This document shows, in pieces, positions 37,936 to 45,450 of a stretch of DNA of 64,000 nt. The translations under genes and the position numbers were made by a program. The notes under the pieces were generated by a model. It did not search any database and had not been told where the DNA came from. It was given only the letters and a program-made list of their open reading frames with translations. Position 1 is the stretch's first letter. Each line of letters opens with the position of its first letter. Origin of the DNA: Bacteroidales bacterium. GTDB lineage: Bacteria; Bacteroidota; Bacteroidia; Bacteroidales; VadinHA17. The DNA lies in assembly GCA_003142255.1 (NCBI GenBank), contig PLLO01000011.1, forward strand, positions 548,134 to 612,133. The letters run 5' to 3'.

Positions 37936-38028
37936 AGTTATGATGGTTTTGTTTTTGAAAATTTTTACGATTGACAACAAATATAATTAAAATTGCGAAA
38001 GACCATTCCGGTTAAATCTCAATATTAT

Positions 38029-38060
38029 TTTGCAGTCAACCCGAAAATGTTGTATTTTTG
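38029..38060 (+). promoter_or_regulatory. SRP RNA promoter
   Basis: TTTG at 38029-38032, a 20-base spacer, and TATTTTTG at 38053-38060: a full match to the Bacteroidota TTTG-N19/21-TAnnTTTG promoter. It ends five bases before the predicted RNA start. Confidence 0.85.
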
Positions 38061-38064
38061 CCTG

Positions 38065-38161
38065 GGGTAAGTCTTATACGATCAGCTCCTGCTGAACTCC
38101 CCCAGGGCCGGAAGGTAGCAAGGGTAGGCAGTTGTAGCGGTGCGATATAAGTAGCTTACCC
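38065..38161 (+). ncRNA. ffs: Signal recognition particle RNA, small bacterial type
   Basis: About 97 nt. The conserved domain IV is intact: CCCAGGGCCGGAAGG then TAGCAAGGGTAGGC, with the GGAA tetraloop and the asymmetric AGCA loop that bind Ffh. The closing stem GGGTAAG at the 5' end pairs with CTTACCC at the 3' end. It is followed at once by a T8 run that with the stem acts as terminator. Confidence 0.95.
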
Positions 38162-38169
38162 TTTTTTTT
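38162..38169 (+). terminator. T-tract terminating the SRP RNA
   Basis: Eight T residues directly after the closing stem of the SRP RNA. Confidence 0.65.
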
Positions 38170-38181
38170 GTCACTTTTCAA

Positions 38182-38189
38182 TATCTTTG
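38182..38189 (+). promoter_or_regulatory. -7 element ahead of the threonylcarbamoyl-AMP synthase gene
   Basis: TATCTTTG lies 17 bases before the ATG at 38207. Expected transcript start is near 38194. No TTG at -33 was seen, as that position falls in the SRP RNA 3' end. Confidence 0.5.
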
Positions 38190-38206
38190 TAAAAATAATC
38201 TGTTGC

Positions 38207-38821
38207 ATGCTTATCCGCATTTATCCGGAGAATCCTAATCCGAAACATATCAGGCAGGTAGTTGACCTGCTTGATGTTGGCGGCATAATAATTTACCCGA
38301 CCGATACCGTCTATGCAATGGGTTGTGATATAAAAGCAAACAAATCGATAGATAAGATAGCCCGTTTCAAGGGTCTCAATCCTGAGAACCCTGATCTTTC
38401 CCTGATTTTCCATGATATGAGCCAGCTTTCCGAATATACCATTATCAGGGATAATACGATATTCAAGCTGCTGAAAAGAAACCTTCCCGGCCCTTTTACA
38501 TTCATTGTAAGGGCTAACAACCAGATCCCGAAGCTTTTCAAGAATAAAAAGAAGACTGTAGGTATAAGGATACCGGATAACCCTATTGTACTGGAACTGG
38601 TCAGGGAGCTGGGACGCCCGATCATTACTACCTCTATTCATGATCCTGACGAAATAATAGAATATACCACCGATCCTGAGCTTATCCAAGAAAAGTATCG
38701 CGAGTTTGCGGATATCGTTATCGATGGAGGTTATGGAAAGAATGAAGCATCGACAATTGTCGACTGTACAGGTGATGAACCTGAGATAATCCGTCAGGGA
38801 TTAGGTATACTTGAATTATAA
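38207..38821 (+). CDS. Threonylcarbamoyl-AMP synthase (Sua5/YciO/YrdC family)
   Basis: 204 residues from ATG 38207; 13 extra codons upstream would run into the promoter. YrdC fold motifs: VVDLLDVGGIIIYPTDTVYAMGCDI, KGLNPENPDLSLIFHDMSQLSEY, LPGPFTFIVRANNQIPKLF, KKTVGIRIPDNPIVLELVRELGRPIITTSI and STIVDCTGDEPEIIRQG. It makes threonylcarbamoyl-AMP from threonine, bicarbonate and ATP for the t6A modification of ANN-reading tRNAs. The protein has the short YciO/YrdC form without the Sua5 C-terminal domain, and YciO-type paralogues have weaker activity, so the exact subtype is open. Confidence 0.85.
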   Translation: MLIRIYPENPNPKHIRQVVDLLDVGGIIIYPTDTVYAMGCDIKANKSIDKIARFKGLNPENPDLSLIFHDMSQLSEYTIIRDNTIFKLLKRNLPGPFTFIVRANNQIPKLFKNKKKTVGIRIPDNPIVLELVRELGRPIITTSIHDPDEIIEYTTDPELIQEKYREFADIVIDGGYGKNEASTIVDCTGDEPEIIRQGLGILEL

Positions 38822-39006
38822 GATTCCTCATTTCGTCCCGATAAATCGGGACTCCATTCGGAATGACAGCTTTGTTTTAGGTGAATAGGGTAAGAGGAGG
38901 CGGTTCGCCCAAGCGAACCGCCTCCTCTTACCCTTTACCAACTTTTCTGGTTTGTCATTCCGAGCTGAAACCCAGAGCATAGCGAAGGGGTCAGCGAGGA
39001 ATCTCC
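38819..39006. repeat. Nested inverted-repeat element with a 22-bp perfect hairpin
   Basis: Outer arms are AGATTCCTC (about 38820) and GAGGAATCT (about 38996-39004). Middle arms are CGGAATGACA and TGTCATTCCG. The centre is a perfect hairpin with arms 38887-38908 and 38913-38934 and a CCAA loop. A further small hairpin CCCGATAAATCGGG lies in the left arm. It lies between the convergent ends of the YrdC-like and TrkH genes. Confidence 0.85.
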
Positions 39007-39113
39007 TTAACCCTTCCGGAACTTTATGCAATTGTCATTTTGAGCCCAAGCCCGGAGCATTCTTTAAACCCACTTTTCCGCTGAAGAACAATCAACAATC
39101 AGATCAACATATT

Positions 39114-40556
39114 TTATCTCCTGTAGAAACTTCCGGTAAAGAGCACAAGAACTGAGAAAAGCTCAAGTCTTCCTACAAGCATAAGAAAAGAGAAGAACCA
39201 TTTTCCGATCATCGGAACTGCGGAATAATTTGAAAATGGCCCGAAATTGCCCAGTCCGGGACCAATATTCCCAAGCAAAGAGGCCGAAGTGCTGAATGAG
39301 GTCACCATATCATTACCCATTAAGGCAATAATCAGGGAGCTGAAACACAGGATCAGAAAATAGAGTGTAATAAACACCAGCAGGTTGCTTATAATGGTTT
39401 GCGGAACTATTTTTTTGTCATGACGTACAGGAATAAACCCGCTTGGATGGATTAGCTTCCTCATCTCGTGGCGCGTGGTTTTCGTGATGAGAAGGAGCCT
39501 GATTACCTTAAGCCCTCCGCTGGCAGATCCCGACATCCCGCCGGTCAGCATCATCAGGAAGATCATCAGGATCAGAAAGCTGCCCCATAGGTTGAAATTG
39601 GTATGATAAAATCCTGTTGTCGTTATAATTGAGACCGATTGAAAGGCAGCTTCGAGGAAAGCTTTTCCTGTCGAAAACTGATGTCTCGACATGAGAACAA
39701 AAGAAGTCACCAGGATAAATCCAATACAGGTAATTGTGTAAAAAATGAATTCATTATTTTCCAGGATCTTCTTTAAATTGCGCTTCAGCCCGAAATAGAC
39801 CAGGGTCAGGTTTGTCCCGGCAAGGAACATAAAAACAGTAAGTACTATAAGTATCCATGGGCTGCTGAATGATGCTATTCCGTCGTTCCTGGTCGAGAAG
39901 CCTCCGGTCGAAATTGTTGTGAACGAATGACAGAGAGCGTCGAATAAATTCATCCCGCCGAACATCAGAAGCACCGATTCAGAAAGAGTCAGCATTACAT
40001 AAATGGTGATGATGCGCTTTGAAGCCTCCTTTATTTTAGGGTGTATCCTGTTTGTTGGCTGACCGGTGAAATCAGTTAAAGTAAGCGGGATATTAATTGT
40101 TTTTACTACCTGAAGCACTGACAGTGATATAATAATAAATCCCAGTCCTCCTAGCCACTGGGTCACGCTTCTCCAGAACAGAATACCATGAGGCAGGGAT
40201 TCAACATTTGTAAGGATTGAGGCACCCGTTGTTGTAAAACCTGACATTGATTCAAAAAATGCATCTCCAAAATTTTTGATTGTACCGCTGAGCAGGTAAG
40301 GTATGGTTCCGAAAAGACACAATACTAGCCATATGCCTGTCACAATAATATAGCCCTCCTTGTTTCCATATAGCTTTTCTTCGTCGTGAAGCGGAGTGAA
40401 GACAAGTACTCCGGTGACGGTTGTGATAATTCCTGAAAGGATCAGTGATGAGTGCTCTCCATATACAATTGAAACCAATCCTGAAAGCAGCATGAAGAGT
40501 CCTTCAATAACCAGCACCAGGCTGAAAACCCTGGCTATGATCCTGAAATTAATCAT
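39114..40556 (-). CDS. trkH: Potassium uptake protein TrkH
   Basis: 480 residues, about ten to twelve membrane segments with four P-loop repeats: FFESMSGFTTTGASIL, CHSFTTISTGGFSTRN, FQSVSIITTTGFYHTN and SASLLGNIGPGLGNFGP. The selectivity-filter glycines are present in each. It forms the transmembrane K+ channel subunit, gated by TrkA and driven by membrane potential. It starts six bases after trkA ends, so both are in one operon. C-terminal LFTGSFYRR is normal. Confidence 0.95.
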   Translation of the reverse strand: MINFRIIARVFSLVLVIEGLFMLLSGLVSIVYGEHSSLILSGIITTVTGVLVFTPLHDEEKLYGNKEGYIIVTGIWLVLCLFGTIPYLLSGTIKNFGDAFFESMSGFTTTGASILTNVESLPHGILFWRSVTQWLGGLGFIIISLSVLQVVKTINIPLTLTDFTGQPTNRIHPKIKEASKRIITIYVMLTLSESVLLMFGGMNLFDALCHSFTTISTGGFSTRNDGIASFSSPWILIVLTVFMFLAGTNLTLVYFGLKRNLKKILENNEFIFYTITCIGFILVTSFVLMSRHQFSTGKAFLEAAFQSVSIITTTGFYHTNFNLWGSFLILMIFLMMLTGGMSGSASGGLKVIRLLLITKTTRHEMRKLIHPSGFIPVRHDKKIVPQTIISNLLVFITLYFLILCFSSLIIALMGNDMVTSFSTSASLLGNIGPGLGNFGPFSNYSAVPMIGKWFFSFLMLVGRLELFSVLVLFTGSFYRR

Positions 40557-40562
40557 ACCAGA

Positions 40563-41903
40563 TCAGATAAAGAATTTTGTCAGCCGGTCGTAGGCTGTAG
40601 GCAGCGTGAAGACTACAACTTTATCATTAGCCCTGATAATTGTATCTCCTGTTGCAATGAAGGGAATACCGTCTCTTGTTCCTCCTCCTACAATAGCATC
40701 CTTTGGAAAATCCAGGCTGCGGAGAGTTCCTTTTGTGATTTTTGCATTTACGGGAACATTGAATTCAAGAACCTCGGCTTCTGTCCCTGCCATATATTTC
40801 ACCTGGGTCACGTTCAGGTTTGTCGTATGACGGAATATCCTGCTTGCTGCAGATATTTTCTTGTTGATTATGGTATCGATACCCGAGTTTTCAGCAAGAT
40901 GTATATACTCCATGTTTTCCACCTCTGCAATAGTCTTCTTTACACCCATTTTCTTTGCCAGCAGGCATGAAAGAATATTGGTCTCGGAATTTCCTGTGAC
41001 TGCAATAAATGCATCCATCTTTGAAATCCCCTCCTGCTCCAGGAGATCGACATTCCTGCAATCACCATTTATTATAAGTGTGTTGTCAAGGATCTCAGCA
41101 AGAGATTCGCACTTTTCAGGGTCTGAATCAATAAGCTTTACCTCACAGTTCTTCTGCATATAAAGGGCAACATGTTTGCCTATCCTGCTGCCACCAAGTA
41201 TCATTATGTTTTTGGCTTCATGGCTCACTTTTCCCGACGACTTCATCATCTCATCAATTCCTTCATGGGTCGATATAACGAAGACAAGGTCCCCAACCTG
41301 GAACTGCTCTTTTCCACGAGGGATAATGGTTTTGTCATTGCGTTTTATGGCAACTGCCCTGTATTTGTCAGTTTTATTGCTTATTGAAATCTCTTCCAGG
41401 CTCTTATTCAGAATGGGTGCATTTTCATCAAGCTTTTGAACGAACATTGAGAGCTTGCCACCCGAAAACTCCATATACTCGGTTGTTCCGGTTTCCTGGA
41501 GCAGCCCCAGCACTTCACGCGCAGCTATCAGTTCAGGATAAATAAGCGAATCAATCCCGGCAGCCTTGAAAAAATCGAGCGTTGATGGCTCGAGAAAATC
41601 GAGGTTATCTATTCGGGCAATGGTTTTAATGGCGCCAAACCTCTTTGCCAGCATTGAAGCCGTAATGTTTGTATCCTCAGAATGAGTTACTGCTATGAAC
41701 AGATCGGTCTTTTTCTGAAGGATATCCTGGAGTATCTTTATGGATGTGCCTGACCCATGATAGGTAAGTACATCTAGCGACGATTCGATAGGCTTAAGCC
41801 TGTTCTCTTCGGGATCAATCAGGATTATATCGTGATTTTCGTTCGACAGCATCTTGGCTAGATGTGTCCCTACCTCACCTGCTCCGGCAATAATTATTCT
41901 CAT
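40563..41903 (-). CDS. trkA: Trk potassium uptake regulatory protein TrkA
   Basis: 446 residues from ATG 41903 (MRIIIAGAGEVGTHLAKML); the longer frame adds a hydrophobic stretch not found in TrkA. Two RCK units: first Rossmann GAGEVGTHLAKML, second ILGGSRIGKHVALYM, each followed by a TrkA-C domain (GKLSMFVQKLDENAPILNKSL and AEVLEFNVPVNAKITKGTL). It binds NAD(H)/ATP and gates TrkH at the cytoplasmic face. Length is normal for the four-domain form. Confidence 0.95.
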   Translation of the reverse strand: MRIIIAGAGEVGTHLAKMLSNENHDIILIDPEENRLKPIESSLDVLTYHGSGTSIKILQDILQKKTDLFIAVTHSEDTNITASMLAKRFGAIKTIARIDNLDFLEPSTLDFFKAAGIDSLIYPELIAAREVLGLLQETGTTEYMEFSGGKLSMFVQKLDENAPILNKSLEEISISNKTDKYRAVAIKRNDKTIIPRGKEQFQVGDLVFVISTHEGIDEMMKSSGKVSHEAKNIMILGGSRIGKHVALYMQKNCEVKLIDSDPEKCESLAEILDNTLIINGDCRNVDLLEQEGISKMDAFIAVTGNSETNILSCLLAKKMGVKKTIAEVENMEYIHLAENSGIDTIINKKISAASRIFRHTTNLNVTQVKYMAGTEAEVLEFNVPVNAKITKGTLRSLDFPKDAIVGGGTRDGIPFIATGDTIIRANDKVVVFTLPTAYDRLTKFFI

Positions 41904-41986
41904 AAAAAATATCTGAAAAAACAGGACAAAATAAGAGATAAATAGCGTAATACTCAAGTTTTTTCATACATTTATTTATCACAGTT

Positions 41987-43996
41987 TCAAAGCCGTAAAT
42001 AAAAAGCTCCATCTTTCCGTACGTAATGAACAGTATCGGTATTTGACACTGCCGATCTTGCAGAAAACCTGAAACCTGATGAGGCCTCCGGGGAGATTAC
42101 AACAGCTGAAATCCTGTTACTGTGACTGGCATTTCCGAAAACAACAGGATGCGAACCTGAAAGGATTACAATATCGGGATCTGTCAGCTTTATTAATTTA
42201 TCAGTAACGCCTTTGGTTATCAGTATTCTTTTGCTGGAAGCTCTTATGAGAACCGGGCTCTCCCTGACTAAATTTATTTCAGGCTTTAGTGAGAGTACGG
42301 CACAGTGCCTTTTTACCTCCTGCCCGATATAGCTTGAATCGGAGTACAGATGCACCCTGTTACCTTCTCTTACCCCTACTGTAAGTATCCCCTGGGTATT
42401 ATAGACTATCAGCTGACTGGTAGTTTTTGTATTTATGACCCTTATTGTTCCTGCAACTAAAAACAGAAGCAAGGCGGAAAGAGGATATAGTACCGAAAAT
42501 GATTTTTTCGTCAGAAGAAACCTGGTAAAAAGGAATATTACAACAGTAAGCAAGATACATTCCATCGTAGTCATCCCGATATTTTCAATTGTTGAAAGCG
42601 GCAGAGAAGCAGCTTTTTCTGTCAGGGTTTCTGTAAGACCTGTCAGAAAATCGAGTATCCTGGCAATAAGATGAGAAAGAAAGACTATTGGATAGGTTAG
42701 CGGTACAAGTGCCCCGGCTATTATGACAAGTGAGGAGATAGGTACAATAATAACGTTTGATAGAATAAACCAGGTGGGAAACCTGTTGAACAGCAAAATG
42801 GTAAGCGGAAGCGTGCCTGCCTGGGCGATTATTGTAACTGCAGCAGACTGCCATATCCAGTCTGTGACTTTGTGCGTGAACCTGATCTTTGAGTATAAAT
42901 CCCTGTAAAATGCTATGATATAGATTACTGCTGCGTAGGAGAGGAGGAATCCTGCATCAAAGATTACTGATGGTCTGGTCATAATCAGTACAAAAGCTGA
43001 AGCCAGCACTGAATTTATTCCGTTCGCCGGCCTTTTAAGGAGATTCCCGGCCTGAAGGAATGAAAACATAAGGGTCGCCCTCAGGACTGATGGTGTGAGC
43101 CCCGTGACAAACGCAAACGACCAGAGAAGAATAAGTGTAATAATTACTCTTAATATATTAAGCCTTCCCTTCATAAAGAACAGGAGCTTGAAGATGAACA
43201 GGCTGAGTATCACGGCATGAAGCCCTGATACAGCCATAATATGCATAATGCCGGCTTTGATGAACCAGTTCTTCTGTTCAGGATCGAGCCCGTTCTTCTG
43301 ACCGAGTGTTATGGCTGAGACAAGTGGCAGATTCTCACTGCTGACACCCCGTTCCCTGAACATATCTATTATCTCCTCTCTTATTATCAGGGCTTTATGG
43401 GCTACTCTCCTTCGTTCGGGAACTGAATGACTGATTATATCTGTGGAATCTGTAAAGGCAGAATATCTTATGCCCCTGGTTTCCATAAAAAACCTGTAAT
43501 CGAATTCGTAAGGGTTGCCCCTGCTTGCTATCGCTACCGGGCTGCATATGACCATCAGCCTGTCGCCTGGCAACATCATGGAAACTCCCTGGTTTTTTTT
43601 GCTGTAGAGCAGTATAATCCCGTTTACGCGGTTTTGACCTTCCCTGCTTATCCTTTTGTCGATTCTGAGCAGAAGCTTGAAGGTATTCTCTTTCTCCTCA
43701 GGATACTCCTCAAGGTATCCTGAATAGAGTGCTTCCCCGTGAGGCAAAACTGAAATGCTCTCTTTTTCATTCTTATATAATAGCAGTCCGCCGACATAAA
43801 GTGCAAGTGTAAGGGATAATCCATAAACCGTGTTGGTCAGGGACCTGTTGAACCGCAGGCTTACCAGGAAGATCAGGATAATAACTGCCGATGAAGCTAA
43901 TATGAATGCCGGGCCGGGAGTGAAATATAATCCTGACACAATTCCTGCACATAAAGGAATAATGATCCGGAGGAACGGAATTTCCTTATTTAGCAC
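41987..43996 (-). CDS. comEC: ComEC/Rec2 DNA-uptake channel protein
   Basis: 669 residues. Three N-terminal hydrophobic segments and the DUF4131 domain (about 30-190) precede the competence core with the marker AGIMHIMAVSGLHAVILSLFIF (about 250) and FVTGLTPSVLRATLMFSFLQAGNLLKRP. About ten membrane helices in total. It ends with a soluble tail (about 510-669) lacking the HxHxDH metallo-beta-lactamase motif of longer ComEC proteins, as in many Bacteroidota. It should form the inner-membrane channel for single-stranded DNA during transformation. No other competence gene is adjacent. Confidence 0.88.
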   Translation of the reverse strand: MLNKEIPFLRIIIPLCAGIVSGLYFTPGPAFILASSAVIILIFLVSLRFNRSLTNTVYGLSLTLALYVGGLLLYKNEKESISVLPHGEALYSGYLEEYPEEKENTFKLLLRIDKRISREGQNRVNGIILLYSKKNQGVSMMLPGDRLMVICSPVAIASRGNPYEFDYRFFMETRGIRYSAFTDSTDIISHSVPERRRVAHKALIIREEIIDMFRERGVSSENLPLVSAITLGQKNGLDPEQKNWFIKAGIMHIMAVSGLHAVILSLFIFKLLFFMKGRLNILRVIITLILLWSFAFVTGLTPSVLRATLMFSFLQAGNLLKRPANGINSVLASAFVLIMTRPSVIFDAGFLLSYAAVIYIIAFYRDLYSKIRFTHKVTDWIWQSAAVTIIAQAGTLPLTILLFNRFPTWFILSNVIIVPISSLVIIAGALVPLTYPIVFLSHLIARILDFLTGLTETLTEKAASLPLSTIENIGMTTMECILLTVVIFLFTRFLLTKKSFSVLYPLSALLLFLVAGTIRVINTKTTSQLIVYNTQGILTVGVREGNRVHLYSDSSYIGQEVKRHCAVLSLKPEINLVRESPVLIRASSKRILITKGVTDKLIKLTDPDIVILSGSHPVVFGNASHSNRISAVVISPEASSGFRFSARSAVSNTDTVHYVRKDGAFYLRL

Positions 43997-44110
43997 AGCC
44001 TGCAGTTAATGAGACTGTATAAAGATATAAAAAAGTAATTATTATGAACCTAAATTTTAAAGCCCTTAAAGCTTTTATAGCCTTTAAAGTTTTTACAGCC
44101 TTCCCAGGCT

Positions 44111-44683
44111 CTAGGCACTTTTGATCTTCTGACCTGGCAGAATTGTCTTGTAATCGGCTTCAAACTTTCCCTTGCTGATGGCTGTCAGCTTGCTTTTCAG
44201 CAATCTCTTCCTGAGCGGGCTGACGCGGTCGGTAAATAAAATCCCGTCAAGATGATCATATTCATGCTGGATGATCCTTGCCTTGTAACCGTCAAATACT
44301 TCGTCATGGTAAGCCCAGTTTTCGTCATAATACCTGATACGGATATGCGATTCACGATTAACCTCTTCCCTGAGGTGGGGAATGCTCAGGCATCCCTCGT
44401 TCATAGGCTGCAATTCACCACACCTCTCGGAGATATGCGCGTTTATAAAAGCCTTCTTAAAGCCGGCCAGCGATGGCTCGTCTTCCGCAACCGGAGCCCC
44501 GTCGATAACGAAGATCCTGATTGATTTTCCGATTTGCGGTGCAGCCAGTCCAAGCCCTTCAGACTTATACATTGTCTCGAACAGGTCGGAGATAATATTT
44601 TGAAGGCCGGAATGATCCTTCTCAATATCTCCTGCGACTTTTCTGAGGACAGCGTGCCCGTATATTAAAATTGGGTATGTCAT
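44111..44683 (-). CDS. def: Peptide deformylase
   Basis: 190 residues. The three family motifs are complete: GLAAPQIGKSIRIFV (motif 1), EGCLSIPHLREEV (motif 2, metal Cys) and QHEYDHLDGILFTDRVS (motif 3, HEXXH with the catalytic Glu). It removes the N-formyl group from nascent proteins. It follows ruvX in the same direction with a palindromic element between them (44697-44812), and the pair ruvX-def is a common Bacteroidota order. Confidence 0.97.
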   Translation of the reverse strand: MTYPILIYGHAVLRKVAGDIEKDHSGLQNIISDLFETMYKSEGLGLAAPQIGKSIRIFVIDGAPVAEDEPSLAGFKKAFINAHISERCGELQPMNEGCLSIPHLREEVNRESHIRIRYYDENWAYHDEVFDGYKARIIQHEYDHLDGILFTDRVSPLRKRLLKSKLTAISKGKFEADYKTILPGQKIKSA

Positions 44684-44696
44684 CTTATTTAATTTT

Positions 44697-44812
44697 TCTA
44701 TTCATTCATTACCACCTTTCTTATTTCCCCCAAGGGGGAAAAGATGAAATCACTCCTTCCCCCCTGGGGGAAAGCATGCCCCGCTTCGGCGGGGGCTGGA
44801 AAGGGGGTGCTA
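44697..44812. repeat. G/C-run palindromic element between def and ruvX
   Basis: Contains CCCCCAAGGGGG, CCCCCCTGGGGG and CCCCGC-TTCG-GCGGGG hairpins in about 115 bases. The same style as the elements at 36316 and 45304. No gene. Confidence 0.75.
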
Positions 44813-44815
44813 TCT

Positions 44816-45232
44816 CTATGGTTTTTTTCTGTCAAGCCACGATTGAAGTATAATTGATGCGCTGATCATATCGATTATAGATTTATTCTGTCTCTCTTTC
44901 TTCTTCAAGCCTCCGTCGATCATTGTCCTGAACGCCATCTGTGAAGTAAACCTTTCATCTACCAGGTGAACAGGTACTCCGGGAAATCTTTTTTTAAGCT
45001 TCCTGATGAATGGATCGATATATTTAACAGATTCACTGGGTTCATTGTTCAACTTAACAGGGTAGCCTATTACAAATGCCTCGACCTGCTCTGATGCCAT
45101 ATAATCGGCAATAAAATTATCAATATCATGGGCACTGATTGTATTCAGGGGTGATGCAAAAATCTGCAGCGGATCTGTAACTGCAAGTCCCACGCGCTTT
45201 TTACCGTAATCTATGCCCAGTATCCTGCCCAT
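44816..45232 (-). CDS. ruvX: Putative pre-16S rRNA nuclease / Holliday junction resolvase YqgF
   Basis: 138 residues. RNase-H-like fold: ILGIDYGKKRVGLAVTDPLQIFASPL at the start with the first catalytic Asp, VEAFVIGYPVKLNNEPSE in the middle, VHLVDERFTSQMA with the Asp-Glu pair and SIIDMISASIILQSWLD at the end. It processes the 5' end of 16S rRNA. Its stop lies next to the palindromic repeat. Transcribed with def. Confidence 0.93.
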   Translation of the reverse strand: MGRILGIDYGKKRVGLAVTDPLQIFASPLNTISAHDIDNFIADYMASEQVEAFVIGYPVKLNNEPSESVKYIDPFIRKLKKRFPGVPVHLVDERFTSQMAFRTMIDGGLKKKERQNKSIIDMISASIILQSWLDRKKP

Positions 45233-45303
45233 TCAATTAATTATGGGCACAAAAGTACTAATAAAAATAAAACGGTGCAAAGGTGCAACGGCTCAAAGGG
45301 GAA

Positions 45304-45398
45304 ATGCCCCTCAACCCCCCTGAAGGGGGGCTATAAACCATTTTCCAATTTAATTATGTTATGAGTTTTAACCCCCCTTCAGGGGGGCAGGGGGGCAT
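45304..45398. repeat. G/C-run palindromic element before the PFOR gene end
   Basis: ATGCCCCTC at the left end and GGGGGGCAT at the right end face each other. Inside, ACCCCCCTGAAGGGGGG and CCCCCCTTCAGGGGGG are two further hairpins facing across a central AT-rich stretch of about 40 bases. Confidence 0.85.
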
Positions 45399-45405
45399 AT
45401 CATTA

Positions 45406-45433
45406 AAAAAGCCACCTTTTCAGATGGCTTTAA
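45406..45433 (-). terminator. Rho-independent terminator of the PFOR gene
   Basis: On the minus strand AAAGCCATC-TGAAAA-GGTGGCTTT is followed by TTT. It lies 17 bases after the PFOR stop codon. Confidence 0.8.
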
Positions 45434-45450
45434 TTTAAAATCGAACCTGT

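Noticed and set aside
38168..38206. N-terminal extension of the threonylcarbamoyl-AMP synthase
   Set aside because: It overlaps the -7 promoter element and the T-tract of the SRP RNA, and family proteins begin at MLIRIYP-like sequence.
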